In this document: positions 1-8,863 of the stretch, one piece after another
Layout of the letters: each line of letters opens with the position of its first letter
Numbering within the stretch: position 1 is the first letter of the stretch
Source: Micromonospora globbae
GTDB taxonomy: Bacteria; Actinomycetota; Actinomycetes; Mycobacteriales; Micromonosporaceae
Reading direction: 5' to 3'
Assembly (NCBI RefSeq): GCF_003610785.1
Contig: NZ_RAQQ01000015.1
Location: 124,001-188,000, forward strand
DNA: 64,000 bases
Notes under the pieces: generated by a model
Seen by the model: only the letters and a program-made list of their open reading frames with translations
Databases searched by the model: none
What the model was told of the DNA's origin: nothing
Program-made: the position numbers and the translations under genes

Positions 1-550
1 CGGGGCCTCGCCGTCGGTTGTCCGCGTGGGCGGGGTCGGCGGCGACGGGTGTGGTGTGTTCGCGCGTGATGTCTGGTCACGGCGTGTGGCCATGTCCCTC
101 CCAGGACGGCTCGTGGCGTGAGGACGTGGTGTGGGGCCATGGGGACCTCCTTCGCGGTGGTGGGAACTCGTTGAAGATCGATCGCCGGATCGCGCAGCCT
201 GCGGGCGGCGGCGGGTCGGCGTCGGTGAAGGGCCGCGGACTGTAGCTCCGGTGGCCGTGGAGGTGAAGACGTGCGCCACTCACAGCGACTCACAACGGGC
301 GAGCCGCTGGTGTGAGTGGGCCGGGCGGTCGTGGGCTCTGTCGCCGGACAGCGTCCGGTGACAGTCGTTGACAGCTTCCGGGAACTGCCGCTCCGCTGCC
401 GCCCGACGCGCAGCCCGGCCCGGTCGCCTCGGTGCGGGCCGCAGGGCGGGCGGTGACGGCTGCCCCCGGTTGGGGGCGGGCACGGGCGGGTTCGGCGGCG
501 TGTGGGCGAGTGGGACGCCCGTGCGCGCCGTGTGCTCCGCCCCGCCCGCA
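1..550. other. No supported gene
   Basis: Several short open frames cross this stretch on both strands, but they are Arg/Pro/Gly-rich and look like composition artefacts of high-G+C DNA. It lies downstream of the replication-relaxation gene on the minus strand and presumably belongs to the same integrated element. I see no hairpin or repeat that I can defend. Confidence 0.4.
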
Positions 551-1485
551 TCAGGCGACCCGGTCTTCCTGGTCGGGCGCGGTATGGGTGGGGAACTCGT
601 TGTCGTGGCGGGTGTCGGTGTAGGGCAGGTCGATGAGGCGGTGACGGCCGGCGCGGTCGACCAGTTGCCAGACCTGCTCGGCGGGGCTGGCGGCGAGTGC
701 GGCGCGCAGTTCGGCGGTGGTGGTGGCGACGATCGTCTCGAGGCCGATGCCGGCGATCCGGTGGTGCAGGTTCGCCTCCCGTCGTGCCGACGGGAGATGG
801 AACAACACCGGCCACGCCCAGGTGCTCATGGTATAGAGCCGTTCGTATTTGATGACCTTGTCGATGAGGACCTGCAGGTTTCGCCTCCGGTGTCGTACTC
901 GAGGAAGAACGGCACGGACCGTCCTCGCTCGGTCCACACCCCGGCCCCGTCCGGGCGGGGGAAACCGGTCGCCCCGGCGATGATGATCTGCGGGTCCCCG
1001 CCCTCGCGGTACAGGGTGCCGGGTTCGTGGTAGGCCGACGCGGGCTGCCACCGGACGAGGTCCCCGTCGGGGTGGGTGCGGGCGTGGGCGGCGAGGTCGA
1101 TGAAGACCTGGTTGCCGCCGAGCAGGTGCGGCAGGTCCGGCCGAGAGGTCAGCGATTGTTTGCGGCGGCGGGCCTGGTCCCGGCGGCCTCGTGGGAGTCC
1201 GCGTTGGGCGTGGACGTGGTCGTAGCCGAGCTGGTCCAGGACGTAGTGGTAGGGGTGGGAGCCTCCGTCAGCCTTGTTGGGCCGGAACCGGTCCACCGCC
1301 CGCAAGGCGGTGAGGCGGCGTAGCCGGCGTTGGGTGAAGTCCAGGGACGGGAACAGGGCGGCGGCGATCTGGTCGGTGGTGAGTACGCCGTGGTCGTAGA
1401 GCCAGCCGAGGAGGCGGTCGTCGCGGGCGGTGATGCTGGCCTGCAGGCGCAGCAGCGGATCCGCGGTCGGTAGGTGTTTACCCAT
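551..1485 (-). pseudogene. Replication-relaxation family protein, frameshifted
   Basis: The N-terminal part (MGKHLPTADPLLRLQ onward) has the winged-helix layout of actinomycete plasmid and ICE replication-relaxation proteins: DDRLLGWLYDHGVLTTDQI, then a region that recognises YHYVLDQLG, then FFLEYDTGGE. The family would continue with a helical C-terminal half, and that half (LQVLIDKVIKYERLYTM, ending at 551) is present in another frame. The switch is near position 878, where adding one base restores a continuous protein. I chose the ATG at 1485 because residues upstream of it are low-complexity. Proteins of this family are thought to help nick or relax DNA in transfer or replication of actinomycete elements. 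Either the gene is inactivated or the base is a sequencing error. Confidence 0.7.
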
Positions 1486-1611
1486 GAGCACAAGCCCCTG
1501 GGGGGGGACCCGAGACTGGAGGGTCTGTCTGGAGCGGAGTCGGATCGCTGAGAGTGGGGTTGACCTGGGCTGTGAGCGGCTGTGGGGGGTCCGGTTGGGG
1601 GTCAGGATCAA

Positions 1612-1828
1612 GGCGGACGGTAGAACGGAGAGCGACGCTGACTCCTACACCGCCGGGCACACCGAGTTCGGGGTGAGAAGCAGGCGGGAGTGTGTGTGAG
1701 TCTCGCCGGTGACGGGACAGTCGACGAAGGTGAGCGTTGTACTGCGGCATCATTGTTGCTGCTCCAAGGTCAGGTAGAGGTGAGTGGGTGTGCGGTGCGG
1801 CGCCGGCCGCTGGGCGGGCGGGCACGCG
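1612..1828. other. Intergenic stretch without a gene
   Basis: Between the replication-relaxation gene and the CTGACAGG cluster no open frame has plausible composition or a ribosome binding site. Together with the upstream part of the replication-relaxation frame (1486-1611) it is probably leader or regulatory DNA of the element. Confidence 0.35.
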
Positions 1829-1909
1829 CTGACAGGTCTGGTCAGGTTGTGTCAGCTGCCGGGTCTCCTGACAGGCACGGGTCTGACAGCGGTGGGCCGG
1901 TCTGACAGG
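1829..1909. repeat. CTGACAGG repeat cluster
   Basis: The octamer CTGACAGG occurs at 1829, 1868 and 1902, with CTGACAGC at 1883, all in the same orientation. GTGTCAGC (1849) and CTGTCA (1928) lie nearby in the opposite orientation. The cluster fills the gap between the transfer membrane gene and the replication-relaxation gene. Clustered 8-bp direct repeats at this place in actinomycete elements can be TraB/FtsK recognition sequences (clt locus), iterons or a regulator operator. The function is inference. Confidence 0.45.
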
Positions 1910-1930
1910 CGGCGTGCGGTCGAAGTTCTG

Positions 1931-2776
1931 TCACGCGGCCTCCCGGTGTGACAGATCCGGTGCGGGTGCAGTGGTCTCGGCGCGTAGGACGCGTACGAGA
2001 GCTGAGGCGGTGGCGTTGGACAGCTGGTGCCCGTCGGCGCGGAGCTGTCGGGCGAGGGCCTTGCGGGACAGCGGTGTCCCTTCGGCGGTGAGGGTGCGGG
2101 CGGCGGTCCGGGCTGCCGGGACCAACGCGGCGACCTCCGGACCGCCCTGGTCGGTCCACGCCTCGCGGTCCGGACGGTCCGGGCGGTCCGGGACCGCCGC
2201 AGGTTGGTCCGTGACGGCGGGGACCGCCGTCGGCGAGTCCGGGACCGCGGTGGCGGTCACGGGTACCGGTGCTCTGGTGTCCGGGACCGACGCGTCGACA
2301 GCGGGCGGCGGTCCGGGCTTCGTCCGTTCGTCGTGAGCGGTCTGGTTGGGCGGATGGGCTTCGGTGCGGCCGAGGGCGATCTTCACCATCGCCAGAAACC
2401 CGAGGGCCGGTAGGGCGGCGGCGATCCAGCCGATCACCGAGGCTTCCGCCTCCACGACCTGCGCGGCCAGCGACAGCGACACCGCCACCACGAGCACCGC
2501 GGCGGGGAAGGCGACAGGCTTGCCCAGGCGCCGCTTGCGGCGCAACTCCAGCCCGGCGGCGATCGACATCAGCTCCAGCACGATCGCGTCGGCCCAGGCC
2601 AGCCAGCCCGGCTGCCCGTGCCCGGCGGCGACGTCATGCACGTGCGTGAACGACGCCGCGCCGGCCGCCCCACCGATCAATAACATGATCGCCACCTGGA
2701 CGCGGTCCTCCCACCGCTCCCGCCCCGAGCCCGGGCGGGCAGGTGAGCGGGCGGTTCGCCGGTCAGGTGTCGCCAA
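1931..2776 (-). CDS. DUF2637 / SpdB-like transfer membrane protein
   Basis: 281 residues from a TTG start. After a basic N-terminus come about four hydrophobic segments (roughly residues 28-45, 58-75, 88-105 and 112-130), including VAIMLLIGGAAGAASFTHVH and WADAIVLELMSIAAGLELRR, the pattern of DUF2637 proteins. A Pro/Thr/Val-rich linker (about 145-205) leads to a C-terminal helical module (LSRKALARQLRADGHQLSN) that resembles a small DNA-binding domain. DUF2637 proteins occur in actinomycete conjugative plasmids and ICEs, often annotated as SpdB, and are linked to spreading of the element through the mycelium. The start overlaps the stop of the 40-residue gene upstream, so the two are probably co-translated. 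Confidence 0.75.
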   Translation of the reverse strand: MATPDRRTARSPARPGSGRERWEDRVQVAIMLLIGGAAGAASFTHVHDVAAGHGQPGWLAWADAIVLELMSIAAGLELRRKRRLGKPVAFPAAVLVVAVSLSLAAQVVEAEASVIGWIAAALPALGFLAMVKIALGRTEAHPPNQTAHDERTKPGPPPAVDASVPDTRAPVPVTATAVPDSPTAVPAVTDQPAAVPDRPDRPDREAWTDQGGPEVAALVPAARTAARTLTAEGTPLSRKALARQLRADGHQLSNATASALVRVLRAETTAPAPDLSHREAA

Positions 2777-2885
2777 CGGCCCACCACCTGGGTTCAGGCG
2801 GCGCGTGCACGGCCGCGTTCAGCGTCGTCTTCCGGAGGCGGGCCGCGATGGCAGCCGCCTCCGTGTGGTTGGTGGTTGAGGTCAC
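2763..2885 (-). CDS. Small 40-residue protein upstream of spdB-like gene
   Basis: A GTG start at 2885, preceded by TTGGGAGC, opens a 41-codon frame that begins MTSTTNHTEAAAIAARLR and ends with a TGA overlapping the TTG start of the DUF2637 gene. The composition is balanced, with Thr, Asn, Ala and charged residues rather than the Arg/Pro bias of shadow frames. The overlap suggests translational coupling. Small genes of this kind are common in transfer operons of actinomycete elements. No function can be assigned. Confidence 0.45.
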   Translation of the reverse strand: MTSTTNHTEAAAIAARLRKTTLNAAVHAPPEPRWWAVGDT

Positions 2886-2947
2886 GTTCTGCTCCCAAGG
2901 AAGTGGTTGAAAAGTTTGACTTCAGGTGGTTCAGGTCCGTCCCAGGC

Positions 2948-2987
2948 CGCGCCTGCCCGGCTTCCGGTCGGTGTCCGGGCAGGCGCG
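2948..2987. terminator. 13-bp perfect inverted repeat
   Basis: CGCGCCTGCCCGG (2948-2960) and its exact complement (2975-2987) enclose a 14-nt loop. It lies upstream of the small transfer gene. It could terminate transcription entering from the right, or be a protein-binding or origin-like site of the element. There is no U-tract. Confidence 0.4.
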
Positions 2988-3617
2988 ACCCTGCCGGGCG
3001 ACGCCCGGCTGGGCGGACCCCTCGTAGGTGCAGGGGGACGGCAAATGTCACTATGGTCGAGTCAACGAACACGCCAGACCCCGCGCAGGGGCAGGCAGCA
3101 GGGCAGCAGGCGTCGCCACAACCCGCACAGCGGGCTGTGGTCAACACGGGCGGACACAGGGCAGGCGGCCTAGCCGAGCCACAGAGGATCAAGACTCACC
3201 ACCGGCAGCGCCCACAGCAGCGCTCAGGTGGTTGCGGCGGCTCAACTCGCCGACGAACGGTCCTTCATGTGGGGGCCTCCCATCTCTGCACGTCCCTTCG
3301 CGGTGTCGGCACGAACAACGGCAGGCACCCTGTGGGGTGCCTGCCCGCTGCATGTGTGGCCGACCGCGCCGGTCGGCGCTGCGGGAACGTGTCTCCATTA
3401 CGCCTCGGCGATCCGGTGGAGTCAAACCCCGATTGGCAACGGATCGGCCACCGAGTCTTGCCAACGGTCCGGCTAAGTGCTATTGAGTCCGCCGGGGTCC
3501 GTCGGTGTGCCGACGCGTCCACTCTGCGCGGGCAAAAGTTTGCCTCCAAGACGTCCACATAGTGAGACGGGCGGGCCAACCCTCAGCGTCTGGCCACGTT
3601 GTGGCGGCTTCGGGTTG
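2988..3617. other. Stretch of about 630 bp without a supported gene
   Basis: Apart from the hairpin at 3321-3344, no frame here has convincing composition. A frame starting at 3053 (MVESTNTPDPAQGQAAGQQ) has protein-like first residues, but it lacks a clear ribosome binding site and degrades into Arg-rich sequence. Lower-G+C patches near 3460-3560 suggest regulatory or remnant DNA. Confidence 0.3.
3321..3344. terminator. 10-bp hairpin with TGTG loop
   Basis: GCAGGCACCC and GGGTGCCTGC form a perfect 10-bp stem around a 4-nt loop. No supported gene covers it. It would work on either strand and may end transcription of the minus-strand cargo genes to the right (3618 onward). Confidence 0.55.
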
Positions 3618-4199
3618 CTAGGAGCGGGTGACGGTGAGCAGGACCGGCGTGGTGATGCCGTCCTGGGCGCTCAGGTCGGCGAGGAAGCCGCCCAGCCAGC
3701 CGAGCGCGTCCAGTGACCATTCGGCGAGTGTCCCGGAGAAGGTCACGCGGTGCCGGGGTGGGCCGTTCCAGAAGCCGCTGTCGAACGGGGGACGCATCGC
3801 CTTGGGGTCATGGTCGGTGTCGGAGTGCGACTCGCACGCGAACACGCGCTGGTCCAGCCGGTTCATCTCCTCGCGCAGGTGCGTGGCCGCCGCGGGCAGG
3901 GACGGGTTCTGGCCGCTGTCCAGCGTCACCCGTATCGGTGTCCGTGAGTGCCGATCGCCGCCCTCGAACCATCTGGCGGTCGGAAGCGACGGCACGTCGA
4001 GAGCTTGGACGGCCAGCAGGACCTGCACCGCCGGCAGATCGAGGTCGCCGATGCGCGCGGCGACGTCCCCGGCGCAGCGCAGGAACGGCTGCACGGGCAG
4101 GGGTCGGTCGTCGGCCACTGTGTCGACGGCGACCTGGAACCAGGCGACCAGTGGCGCCGCCGGGTCGGCAAGGGGATGTTCCGGTCCGGCGTCGTTCAT
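3618..4199 (-). CDS. Conserved hypothetical protein
   Basis: 193 residues, acidic and globular in composition, with no signal peptide or membrane segment. The middle reads PIRVTLDSGQNPSLPAAATH and the C-terminal half contains RVTFSGTLAEWSLDALGWLG, typical of a small alpha/beta cytosolic protein. I do not recognise the family. It is cargo of the integrated element and lies downstream of a short possible gene (4203-4461) on the same strand. Confidence 0.6.
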   Translation of the reverse strand: MNDAGPEHPLADPAAPLVAWFQVAVDTVADDRPLPVQPFLRCAGDVAARIGDLDLPAVQVLLAVQALDVPSLPTARWFEGGDRHSRTPIRVTLDSGQNPSLPAAATHLREEMNRLDQRVFACESHSDTDHDPKAMRPPFDSGFWNGPPRHRVTFSGTLAEWSLDALGWLGGFLADLSAQDGITTPVLLTVTRS

Positions 4200-4202
4200 G
4201 CC

Positions 4203-4461
4203 CTACAGACCCGGCGCCGCCCGCCGCCTGTCCGCGGCGGTCGTGGGAAGCAGTGGTGGAGGTGTCGGCGAGCCATCCCATGGCCAGCGACCTCTGGTGG
4301 AACGGGATGTACGCGTCCTGGTCCTCGTCCGGACCGCGCCACGGATGCGGCGACAGCTCACCGTAGAGAGCGGCGAACATGGTGCCCGCGAAGACACGGG
4401 CACCACGTTCCAGGCCGGGCTGGGCTTCCCTGCGGTCGTCCGCCACTCGGTTTCCGGTCAC
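4203..4461 (-). CDS. Possible small gene or gene remnant
   Basis: An ATG at 4461 opens a frame whose first ~75 residues look coding (MFAALYGELSPHPWRGPDED, then AYIPFHQRSLAMGWLAD). That frame then runs on as an Arg-rich shadow through the next gene as far as 3808. A neighbouring frame has a stop at 4203, just before the start of the 193-residue gene. Either a frameshift near 4230-4260 separates the real C-terminus, or this is a truncated remnant. The end coordinate is therefore tentative. Confidence 0.3.
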
Positions 4462-4554
4462 CTACTACGCCAATCAGTTGACCTGGCAGTTGATGTCGGC
4501 CGGCCTCATCTCCACGTTGCCGTCGTCGACCTCGCCGTTGCGGTGTCTGTGGCG

Positions 4555-7134
4555 TCAGATACCTGTGCCGAGTTGCTCGCGGGCTCGGAGGCTGAGGGCG
4601 GAGCGGAGCGCGGCCAGGGCAGTGGCTAGGTAGATCGCTGTAAGCAGGGTGAGCAGTTGCGCCCAGGGGATGCTGAGGACGAAGCCGGAGATTCGCAGGG
4701 CAATGACCACCGTGGGCGGCAGGGCAATGATCAGACTGAGCAGGGTGCTCGTAGCAATGAGAATGCCGTACTGGTAGAGCAGGACGTGACGTGCCCAGGT
4801 GGGGGGAATGCCGATGGATACCAGGCGGGTCAGGTAGCCGCGTAGCGTGCGGGTCTGGGCACGGGTAGCGGAGAACACGGCGGTGAGCACGAGGATCACC
4901 AGCCCAGCGGCGGTGGCTAGCAGTGCAGCGGCTGGAACGGGTGGCTTGGGTGGTACGTAGATCCGGACTGCTTGCGCATCGATGCCTGCACGGCCGACGG
5001 CCTCTTGCATGGCCCTGGCTGCGCTATCGGAGACCTCAGTAATGATGAGGGGCGTGTTCCGCGGCACGGGTAGGTTCAGGCTGTCCGCCGTAGAGCGGAG
5101 CATCACGCCGTCGGTGCCGGTGCGCCATTCGACGAGTGGCACGTCGACGGTGGCTACGGGTAGCTCAGGGGTCTGGCTGGTGACCTTGTCGCCCTCCTTC
5201 ACGGCAAGGCGCGTGGTAGGCGTTGGTGCGTCGGGTGCGTCGGCCCATACGAGCAGTCCGCCTTCAGCCAGCACAGCGCGTTGCGTGGGGTTGAGGGAGT
5301 GGCCGATCAACTGTTCGACCTGGCCGGCGGTCTCTACGGCAAGAAGGTTGCCGTTGTGGCCGTCGCGGGTGACTGACCGTGTCGGGATGCCGGACTCGTC
5401 GGTGGTGAACAGGTAGGCCAGTTCCGCACGGGGCAGCCCGTCGGCGAGGCCGGAGGCGTCCACGGCTCGTAGTAGCGCCGTTGGTGGGGGAAGTGTGCTG
5501 CTGGCGCGGTCGGCCAGGAGTACTTGGCCGGGTAGCGCGTCGGGGTAAGCCTGCTGATCCGTGGTGCGAATGAGGGTGTCGAGCAGCGTCAGGAAGCCCA
5601 TGGATGCGCCCAGCAGCACCGTGAGGATGGCGACGATCGCTCCGGCGCGGAGTTTGTCGGCCGCGAGTTGCCGAAGTGCAAGGCGGCGGCGTGGCCCGCC
5701 TTCGGGCAGCACTCGCAGCACCAGCTCGAGCACGTCGGGAATGACGAGTAGCACCGCGAGTGTGAGCACGCCGGTGAGGATCATCGCTTTGGCCGGAGAA
5801 TCGACTCGTACGGCGTATGCGACGGTGGCGCACCATGCGGCGACGGCGAGGAGGTGCCGCGCATCTCGGATGTGTCGCTGAGCTGTAGATGTCGTCTGGG
5901 ATTCTGGATGGGAACGAGGAGCCACAGCAGAGCTGACTTGTTCCTTGTTGCGGGCCAGCGCTGCGCCGGCGCCCACGCTGGTGAGCATGACCAGTGCGAG
6001 CAGCTGCAACGGGGGCGCGGCAAGTCCCTCGATCGGGCCGGGCGGCCAGTCGCGCAGCTGCGCGATGACCGCTCTGGCCACCCCACCGATTGCTGTCCCG
6101 AGGATCGCTCCGGCCGCGGCCGCAGCTGCGCACCAGGCTGAAGCGGCGATGGCGAGCGCAGCGGCGGCGGTCGCTGGGCGTACGCCGATAGCCACGAGTC
6201 TGGTCGATGTCTGTCGGAACCGTCGATTGTTGAGTCCGAACACGAGCAGGACAGCCGCGACGGGTAGCAGCAGCGACGGAATGGTGTAGCCGGCAGGTGT
6301 GCGCTCGATCGAGGTGCGCTCGGGCCGCTCGAGGAGTTGCTCCCGGAACCGCAGTGTGCCACCGACCACGAGGGCGTCCGCCCCCTCGGTGACGGTGGGC
6401 GACCGCCGTGTGTAGTCGCCTATCGCGGTGGTGAAGGCTGTCACGGCGCTTTCGGCGTCGCCCCCTGACCACAGCAGCAACGGTTGAGCGCCCAGCACCG
6501 GAAATCCCTGGGCGAGGCTGGGATCCAGCGATGCCCAGGTGCCCGGGGCGACCAGCAGGTTCGTGCTACGGGCGAACTGGTCCTCAGCGGTGCCGACGAC
6601 GGTGAACGTCACCTTGCCGCCCAGCAGGGGTAGGGTGCCGTCGGCAGTCTCTGGGGCGTCCTGGGGCTCGGTGAGGACTACCTCGCCTGGTCGGGTCGGC
6701 CACCGACCGGACAGCAGGTCGTACCGATCAGGGAAGGGCTGATCCTGCCAGGATGCCTCCAGCATAGGCACGCTACGTGCGGGAGTGGTGGCCAGTTGCG
6801 TGGAGGACGCGCTGAGCATGACCTCGAAGTCGGTGAGTCCGGCGCGTAGAGCCTGCGCCCGCACGTCCGACGCGAACTGGTTTTCTCCGGGTGGCAGCAC
6901 GATGCTGCCGTAGCCGACGGAGGCGCCGAACCGGCCCAGGTCCCGGTCAGCGATCTGAGCGCCCGACAGGGACAGCGTCCGCAGGGTGACGAACATCGCC
7001 ATGATGGCCAGGCCGGCGACAAAGACGATCGACGCTGACCGGGCCAGCTCGCGGGAGCGGATGAGACGCCGGGCGAGCCGCAGGACGAAACGCAGGTGCG
7101 CCACGTGAGACGCCGGAGAGCTTGCTTCGGTCAT
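4555..7134 (-). CDS. FtsX-like ABC transporter permease
   Basis: 859 residues from the ATG at 7134, which overlaps the stop of the ATPase gene as ATGA; an upstream in-frame start at 7239 would run deep into the ATPase gene. The layout is MacB/FtsX-like. A first membrane helix near residue 30-50 (SIVFVAGLAIMAMFV) precedes a long extracytoplasmic domain. A group of helices around 280-400 follows, then a second set (about 440-560), a second extracytoplasmic domain, and three C-terminal helices ending LTAIYLATALAALRSALSL. It should form the membrane channel with the neighbouring ATPase. The duplicated FtsX arrangement fits a peptide or lipoprotein exporter, or an immunity transporter. Confidence 0.85.
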   Translation of the reverse strand: MTEASSPASHVAHLRFVLRLARRLIRSRELARSASIVFVAGLAIMAMFVTLRTLSLSGAQIADRDLGRFGASVGYGSIVLPPGENQFASDVRAQALRAGLTDFEVMLSASSTQLATTPARSVPMLEASWQDQPFPDRYDLLSGRWPTRPGEVVLTEPQDAPETADGTLPLLGGKVTFTVVGTAEDQFARSTNLLVAPGTWASLDPSLAQGFPVLGAQPLLLWSGGDAESAVTAFTTAIGDYTRRSPTVTEGADALVVGGTLRFREQLLERPERTSIERTPAGYTIPSLLLPVAAVLLVFGLNNRRFRQTSTRLVAIGVRPATAAAALAIAASAWCAAAAAAGAILGTAIGGVARAVIAQLRDWPPGPIEGLAAPPLQLLALVMLTSVGAGAALARNKEQVSSAVAPRSHPESQTTSTAQRHIRDARHLLAVAAWCATVAYAVRVDSPAKAMILTGVLTLAVLLVIPDVLELVLRVLPEGGPRRRLALRQLAADKLRAGAIVAILTVLLGASMGFLTLLDTLIRTTDQQAYPDALPGQVLLADRASSTLPPPTALLRAVDASGLADGLPRAELAYLFTTDESGIPTRSVTRDGHNGNLLAVETAGQVEQLIGHSLNPTQRAVLAEGGLLVWADAPDAPTPTTRLAVKEGDKVTSQTPELPVATVDVPLVEWRTGTDGVMLRSTADSLNLPVPRNTPLIITEVSDSAARAMQEAVGRAGIDAQAVRIYVPPKPPVPAAALLATAAGLVILVLTAVFSATRAQTRTLRGYLTRLVSIGIPPTWARHVLLYQYGILIATSTLLSLIIALPPTVVIALRISGFVLSIPWAQLLTLLTAIYLATALAALRSALSLRAREQLGTGI

Positions 7135-7811
7135 GAACGGGCTTCCAAGCGTCCATCGATGATCTCGTAGCGGGTGTCGGCGTAGTCGCGGCACCGACGA
7201 TCGTGTGAGCAGACCACGGCCGTGACTCCCTGGTCGCACAAGGAGCGGATGAGCGCGAACAGTTCTTGGGTGGCGGCGGAGTCCAACGCCCCGGTCGGCT
7301 CGTCAGCCAGGAGAACTGCTCTCTGCCCCGTCAGCGCCCGAGCGATCCCTACCCGTTGGCGCTGTCCACCGGACAACTGTCGGGGTAGCCGGTTGTCGAG
7401 GCCTTCCAGCCCTACTCGGCGCAGTTGGTCCGTGGCTTCGGATCGCGCAGCCTCGGCGGGTACGCCCCGCGCCTCCGAGGGCAGTGCGACATTCTCCACG
7501 GCCGTGAATTCCTCAATCAGGTTGTGCTCCTGAAACACGACGCCCACCGTCTCGAGCCGCAGCTGCGCGCGTTGGCTCTCGTTCGCGGTGGTGACGTCGA
7601 TGCCGCTGACCTGGATCTCGCCGGAATCGGCGAGATCCAGGCCGGCCATCAGGTTCAGCAGCGTCGACTTACCTGAGCCGCTGGCACCATAGATGCACAC
7701 GAACTCACCCGGGCGAGCTTCGAAGTCCACGTCTCGTGCGGCCCACACGGTCTCCACCTCAGAGTGGTAGGCCTTGCGCACCTTCTGCGTACGGATGAGT
7801 GGTGACATCAC
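7131..7811 (-). CDS. ABC transporter ATP-binding protein (LolD/MacB type)
   Basis: 226 residues, the usual length for this family. Walker A is GASGSGKST, the ABC signature LSGGQRQRVGIARAL, Walker B VLLADEPTGALD, and the switch His is in VVCSHD. It powers the FtsX-like permease, whose start overlaps its stop. Its own start lies 12 bp downstream of the secreted I36-like gene, so all three genes form one operon. Confidence 0.9.
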   Translation of the reverse strand: MMSPLIRTQKVRKAYHSEVETVWAARDVDFEARPGEFVCIYGASGSGKSTLLNLMAGLDLADSGEIQVSGIDVTTANESQRAQLRLETVGVVFQEHNLIEEFTAVENVALPSEARGVPAEAARSEATDQLRRVGLEGLDNRLPRQLSGGQRQRVGIARALTGQRAVLLADEPTGALDSAATQELFALIRSLCDQGVTAVVCSHDRRCRDYADTRYEIIDGRLEARS

Positions 7812-7823
7812 GGAGTCAACTAT

Positions 7824-8192
7824 TCAGCAGCTGTACGCCGTACGCCAGGACGACACCTCGTCGCTGTTGGCCGGAGCCACGTTGCTGTCGTTCTGGTTAC
7901 GCCCCAACGTCTGGTCGTCCCCGGACCCGTTGGCGTCCTTCCACATGCAACCGGAGTGGGTCGTGGACTTGTTCGCCCAGGAGTCCATCTCGTCGTTGGC
8001 GTCGCCGCTCAGGTTCAGGATGGTGGATGAGCCCTGGCCGCGCTCGGTCAGCATCCACTTGAAGTCGTTGTTGCCCCACAGGCACATGTAGGCCGCGTCG
8101 CAGTCACTCAGGGCCGCGCTCGCGGTCCCCGGAACGAGCACCAGACCCGTCCCTACGATCATGGCCGACGCGATGAGGTTCTTGATCCTCAT
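7824..8192 (-). CDS. Secreted peptidase-inhibitor I36 family protein
   Basis: 122 residues from the ATG at 8192, chosen because GGGAGGTG lies 4 bp upstream and a clean Sec signal peptide follows (MRIKNLIASAMIVGTGLVLV, cleavage after TASA near residue 26). The mature ~96-residue protein has four Cys and the pattern AYMCLWGNNDFKWML ... GCMWKDANGSGDDQTLG. This resembles I36 metalloproteinase inhibitors (SMI), which have a beta-gamma-crystallin fold shared with the Streptomyces killer toxin-like protein. Linkage to an ABC exporter is unusual for a simple inhibitor. It may be a secreted toxin or bacteriocin with the ABC pair for self-protection; that is inference. Confidence 0.8.
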   Translation of the reverse strand: MRIKNLIASAMIVGTGLVLVPGTASAALSDCDAAYMCLWGNNDFKWMLTERGQGSSTILNLSGDANDEMDSWANKSTTHSGCMWKDANGSGDDQTLGRNQNDSNVAPANSDEVSSWRTAYSC

Positions 8193-8765
8193 CGTCACCT
8201 CCCCGTCTCGATTGCGAGTGCCGTGATCTACGGCACGCCGTCCATCGAAGCACGTCTCATAGTAGTGAATCAATGACAGAATGAGAAAGTTGCAGTCGGC
8301 AAGTGCGTCGCAACGCGCTGACCTGGGGTTACGCACCAGTCTTGATCTGGCGGCCGACCGTAGGAAGTTCGGTCATCATCGGCGCGCTTCAAGATCGTAG
8401 TTCGGCCGGCCTACGCCCCCGGCCACATGTTGGCCTGCTTAGGCCTCACCGTGCGGATCGGGCCGGGCGGGTGTCGGACACGCCGGGCTTTACGGCCATC
8501 GGCTCCGCCGAGGTTGTCAAGCAGTGGTGCGATTGGCGACACCGGCGGCGCAGCCCGACCGGTTGTTCCCGACCTTCTAGGTCCAGTTCCTCGCGGGCTG
8601 TATCTGCAGGTTGCGGCAGTCGCCGCGCTGGTCGGGTTGGTGTGCGGCGGTGACGTCGAAGGCGAGCCGCCACAACAGCGGATTGGTGACATCGTCGGGC
8701 AGCACGGCCAAGGTGCTGAGTCGTTCGCGGGGCACAGCCGGACACCTTCCGTCGACGAGATCACG
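8193..8765. other. Stretch without a supported gene
   Basis: The first ~130 bp are relatively A+T-rich and probably hold the promoter of the I36/ABC operon. The rest has only short Arg-rich frames. A 75-codon frame (8577-8804, minus) has a few protein-like stretches and may be a gene remnant, but a terminator-like hairpin lies at its beginning. Confidence 0.35.
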
Positions 8766-8790
8766 CCGCCCGCCCGATGGGCAGGCGGCG
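8766..8790 (-). terminator. Terminator-like hairpin after the integrase gene
   Basis: A 10-bp stem with one C-A mismatch (GCCGCCCGCCC / GGGCAGGCGGC) and a 3-nt loop lies about 75 bp downstream of the integrase stop, in the direction of its transcription. Confidence 0.45.
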
Positions 8791-8863
8791 GACACCATCG
8801 ACACTCAACTCATCCCGCAGGTCAAGTCGCCCTTCACGGCTCCTAGCTCAGCATTCGCCGAGT

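Noticed and set aside
2876..3562. 228-codon plus-strand frame
   Set aside because: Arg/Pro/Gly-rich, crosses two strong hairpins and has no ribosome binding site.
8577..8804. 75-codon minus-strand frame with protein-like stretches
   Set aside because: A terminator-like hairpin lies at its beginning, there is no convincing ribosome binding site and the composition is mixed; it is at most a remnant.
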